DNA of 8,118 nucleotides from contig JANJUO010000590.1 of assembly GCA_024710535.1 (NCBI GenBank), forward strand, positions 1 to 8,118, read 5' to 3'. Shown piece after piece: positions 6,446 to 8,118 of this stretch. The translations under genes and the position numbers were made by a program. This DNA is from a bacterium. GTDB lineage: Bacteria; Bacteroidota; Ignavibacteria; Kapaibacteriales; UBA2268. Position 1 is the stretch's first letter, and every line of letters begins with the position of its first letter. The notes below the pieces were generated by a model. It made no database searches, was not told the origin of the DNA, and saw only the letters and a program-made list of their open reading frames with translations.

Positions 6446-7858
6446 TTAGCCGTTTTTCTTTTTCCAATTATCGAATACTTCGTCAATTGTACCTTTGTAT
6501 GCAAATTCACCTTCTGGAATATCATCGCATTCACCATTTAGAATTGCTTTGAATCCCGCAACAGTATCGTTAACCTTAACATATCTGCCTTCAAATCCGG
6601 TAAATTGCTCAGCAACGCTGAATGGTTGTGAGAAAAATCTCTGGATTTTTCTGGCGCGATTTACTGCCAATTTATCATCATCAGAAAGCTCTTCCATACC
6701 AAGGATATTGATAATATCTTGCAAATCTTTATATGTTTGCAATGTACGAACGCATCTGATTGCTGTATTGTAATGATCTTCACCCAATACGAGCGGATCC
6801 ATAATTCTGGAACTTGAATCCAATGGATCAACCGCAGGATACAATCCAAGCTCGGCAATTTGTCTTGATAATACTGTCTTGGCATCAAGGTGAGTAAATG
6901 TATTTGCCGGAGCTGGATCAGTCAAGTCGTCAGCAGGCACATAAACCGCTTGTACAGAAGTAATAGAACCTTTTGTAGTAGATGCAATTCTTTCCTGTAA
7001 GGCACCTAATTCTGTTGCAAGAGTTGGCTGATAACCTACCGCAGAAGGCATACGACCAAGCAATGCTGATACTTCCGAACCCGCCTGGATAAAACGGAAG
7101 ATATTATCAACGAACAAAAGCACGTCTCTACCTTCTATATCTCTGAAGTATTCAGCAATTGTCAATGCTGTTAGGGCAACTCTTGAACGTGCGCCCGGTG
7201 GCTCGTTCATCTGACCAAATATCAAAGCAGTTTTATCGATAACGCCTGATTCTTGCATTTCAAGATACAAGTCGTTACCTTCACGAGTACGTTCACCTAC
7301 ACCAGCGAAACAAGAATAACCGCCGTGGTGCTTTGCGATATTATGGATTAATTCTTGAATGATAACCGTTTTACCAACACCAGCGCCACCAAACAAACCG
7401 GTTTTTCCACCTTTTGTAAATGGCTGAATTAAGTCAATTACTTTGATTCCGGTTTCGAACATTTCACGAGTTGTGATCAAAGTATCGAAAGCAGGTGCCT
7501 GACGGTGAATTGGAGATTTCATTTTTGTTACAATTTTTGGCTTTCCATCAATTTCATGACCGGTAACATTGATCATTCTGCCCAAAACTTCCGGACCTAC
7601 CGGAATTGCAATAGGTTCGCCGGTATCATAAACTGTCATACCTCTTACCAATCCGTCTGTAGATTCCATTGCTACAGAACGAACTCTATCCTCACCAAGA
7701 TGCTGCTGAACTTCGCAAATCAGCAATTCTTCTTTACCGTCTTCGATATTTAGTCTTGGAATTTCAAGAGCGTTTAATACTGCGGGGATGTTGCCTCCGG
7801 GAAACTGAACGTCAACAACCGGTCCAATTACCTGAACAATTTGTCCTTCTCTTCTCAT
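6446..7858 (-). CDS. atpD: F1Fo ATP synthase catalytic beta subunit
   Basis: Full-length beta subunit (470 residues) carrying the catalytic nucleotide sites of F1. The N-terminal beta-barrel domain has GQIVQVIGPVVDVQFP (5-20). The nucleotide-binding domain has the P-loop GGAGVGKT (157-164), the catalytic-Glu segment GERTREG (188-194, Glu189), MNEPPGARSRVA (217-228), Walker B LLFVDNIFRF (247-256, Asp251) and PAVGYQP-type PSAVGYQPTL (271-280). Also present are VPADDLTDPAPA (307-318) and LDSSSRI (346-352). The C-terminal helical domain carries EELSDDD (389-395), a conservative variant of the DELSEED lever. No catalytic residue is missing. It heads the atpD-atpC unit. An AGGA motif lies 8 bases before the ATG, and a strong Bacteroidota-type promoter lies about 80 bases upstream. 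The 260 bases upstream hold no gene, so atpA and atpG are not directly upstream; a split ATP synthase locus is usual in Bacteroidota and Chlorobi. Confidence 0.99.
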   Translation of the reverse strand: MRREGQIVQVIGPVVDVQFPGGNIPAVLNALEIPRLNIEDGKEELLICEVQQHLGEDRVRSVAMESTDGLVRGMTVYDTGEPIAIPVGPEVLGRMINVTGHEIDGKPKIVTKMKSPIHRQAPAFDTLITTREMFETGIKVIDLIQPFTKGGKTGLFGGAGVGKTVIIQELIHNIAKHHGGYSCFAGVGERTREGNDLYLEMQESGVIDKTALIFGQMNEPPGARSRVALTALTIAEYFRDIEGRDVLLFVDNIFRFIQAGSEVSALLGRMPSAVGYQPTLATELGALQERIASTTKGSITSVQAVYVPADDLTDPAPANTFTHLDAKTVLSRQIAELGLYPAVDPLDSSSRIMDPLVLGEDHYNTAIRCVRTLQTYKDLQDIINILGMEELSDDDKLAVNRARKIQRFFSQPFSVAEQFTGFEGRYVKVNDTVAGFKAILNGECDDIPEGEFAYKGTIDEVFDNWKKKNG

Positions 7859-7866
7859 TTGGTTAA

Positions 7867-7870
7867 TCCT
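7867..7870 (-). promoter_or_regulatory. Shine-Dalgarno-like AGGA before atpD
   Basis: AGGA on the minus strand lies eight bases before the ATG at 7858, a normal spacing. It agrees with the family N-terminus in fixing the atpD start. Confidence 0.5.
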
Positions 7871-7944
7871 GTAATCACTTTTATAATTTAGAAATATATT
7901 ATTTTCAAAAAATTAATTTATACAAATTCAAAAAAACATAAGTG

Positions 7945-7975
7945 CAAAATTAAGGTTTTTATTTAACTTTTCAAA
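7945..7975 (-). promoter_or_regulatory. Bacteroidota-type sigma-A promoter of atpDC
   Basis: On the minus strand TTTG (7972-7975) is followed by exactly 19 bases and then TAATTTTG (7945-7952). This matches the Bacteroidota housekeeping consensus TTTG-N19-21-TAnnTTTG at every fixed position. Transcription should start a few bases downstream, near 7938-7941, giving a leader of about 80 bases before the atpD ATG. In AT-rich DNA part of this could arise by chance, but both elements, the spacing and the location are right. Confidence 0.65.
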
Positions 7976-7985
7976 AAACAATCAT

Positions 7986-8007
7986 AATAATGTTGATAAA
8001 TAATGTT
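7986..8007. repeat. Short direct repeat AATAATGTT upstream of the atpD promoter
   Basis: The 9-mer AATAATGTT occurs at 7986-7994 and 7999-8007, a 13-base period. It sits 11-32 bases upstream of the -33 element of the atpDC promoter, where an activator site or an AT-rich UP-type element could lie. The composition is so AT-rich that chance is a real explanation. Confidence 0.35.
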
Positions 8008-8063
8008 AATATTTTTCATTATGCCTAAATTATCATATTGTTTTATCTAAAATTTTTTATAAA

Positions 8064-8090
8064 TTTAAAAATTTCTATTGAAATTTTAAA
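8064..8090. repeat. AT-only inverted repeat near the right edge
   Basis: TTTAAAAATTTC (8064-8075) pairs with GAAATTTTAAA (8080-8090) around a TATT loop, giving 11 bp with one bulged A. It contains a single G-C pair. On the minus strand the hairpin is followed by TTTAT, so it might be the weak terminator of a gene beyond the right edge. No gene is visible to confirm that. Confidence 0.35.
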
Positions 8091-8118
8091 AAAATATATT
8101 AGATTAAGTATTTGTTAT

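Noticed and set aside
6673..6694. EELSDDD in place of DELSEED in the beta subunit as a functional oddity.
   Set aside because: The acidic pattern is preserved by conservative changes and variation here is common, so it is noted only in the gene entry.

Overview
The window looks like ordinary chromosome from an AT-rich bacterium of the Bacteroidota/Chlorobiota side of the FCB group, possibly an Ignavibacteria- or Kapabacteria-like lineage. Three things support this. The promoter in front of atpD fits the Bacteroidota consensus exactly (TTTG, 19 bases, TAATTTTG). The secreted protein has a signal peptide ending in a Bacteroidota-like ...FA|Q site. The atpD-atpC pair appears to begin its own operon rather than following atpA and atpG. 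Some genes also carry Shine-Dalgarno-like GAGG or AGGA motifs, which are sparse in classical Bacteroidia, so the exact class is left open.

All eight genes lie on the minus strand, so the transcribed order runs from high to low coordinates. Positions 7859-8118 are a non-coding, very AT-rich stretch holding the atpD promoter and some small repeats. It is followed by atpD (F1 beta) and atpC (F1 epsilon). A 146-base gap after atpC contains an extended fold-back structure. Next comes a close-packed group: guaB (IMP dehydrogenase), an M24 Xaa-Pro-aminopeptidase-like protein and a GT4-like glycosyltransferase, with gaps of 20 and 17 bases. A hairpin plus T-run at 1861-1891 probably ends that unit. 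A second close-packed group follows: an SGNH-hydrolase-like protein, a small secreted beta-barrel-like protein and menG/ubiE, with gaps of 15 and 9 bases. The menG gene runs off the left edge after 170 codons.

Functionally this is mostly housekeeping: ATP synthesis, guanine nucleotide synthesis, peptide turnover, quinone methylation and envelope-associated functions. I see no mobile element genes, CRISPR array, tRNA or rRNA, and no clear new multi-gene system. The points most worth a second look are two enzyme-family proteins with missing active-site residues and the fold-back between atpC and guaB. The SGNH protein has Gly where the nucleophilic Ser should be. The M24 protein keeps all five metal ligands but lacks two conserved second-shell histidines.
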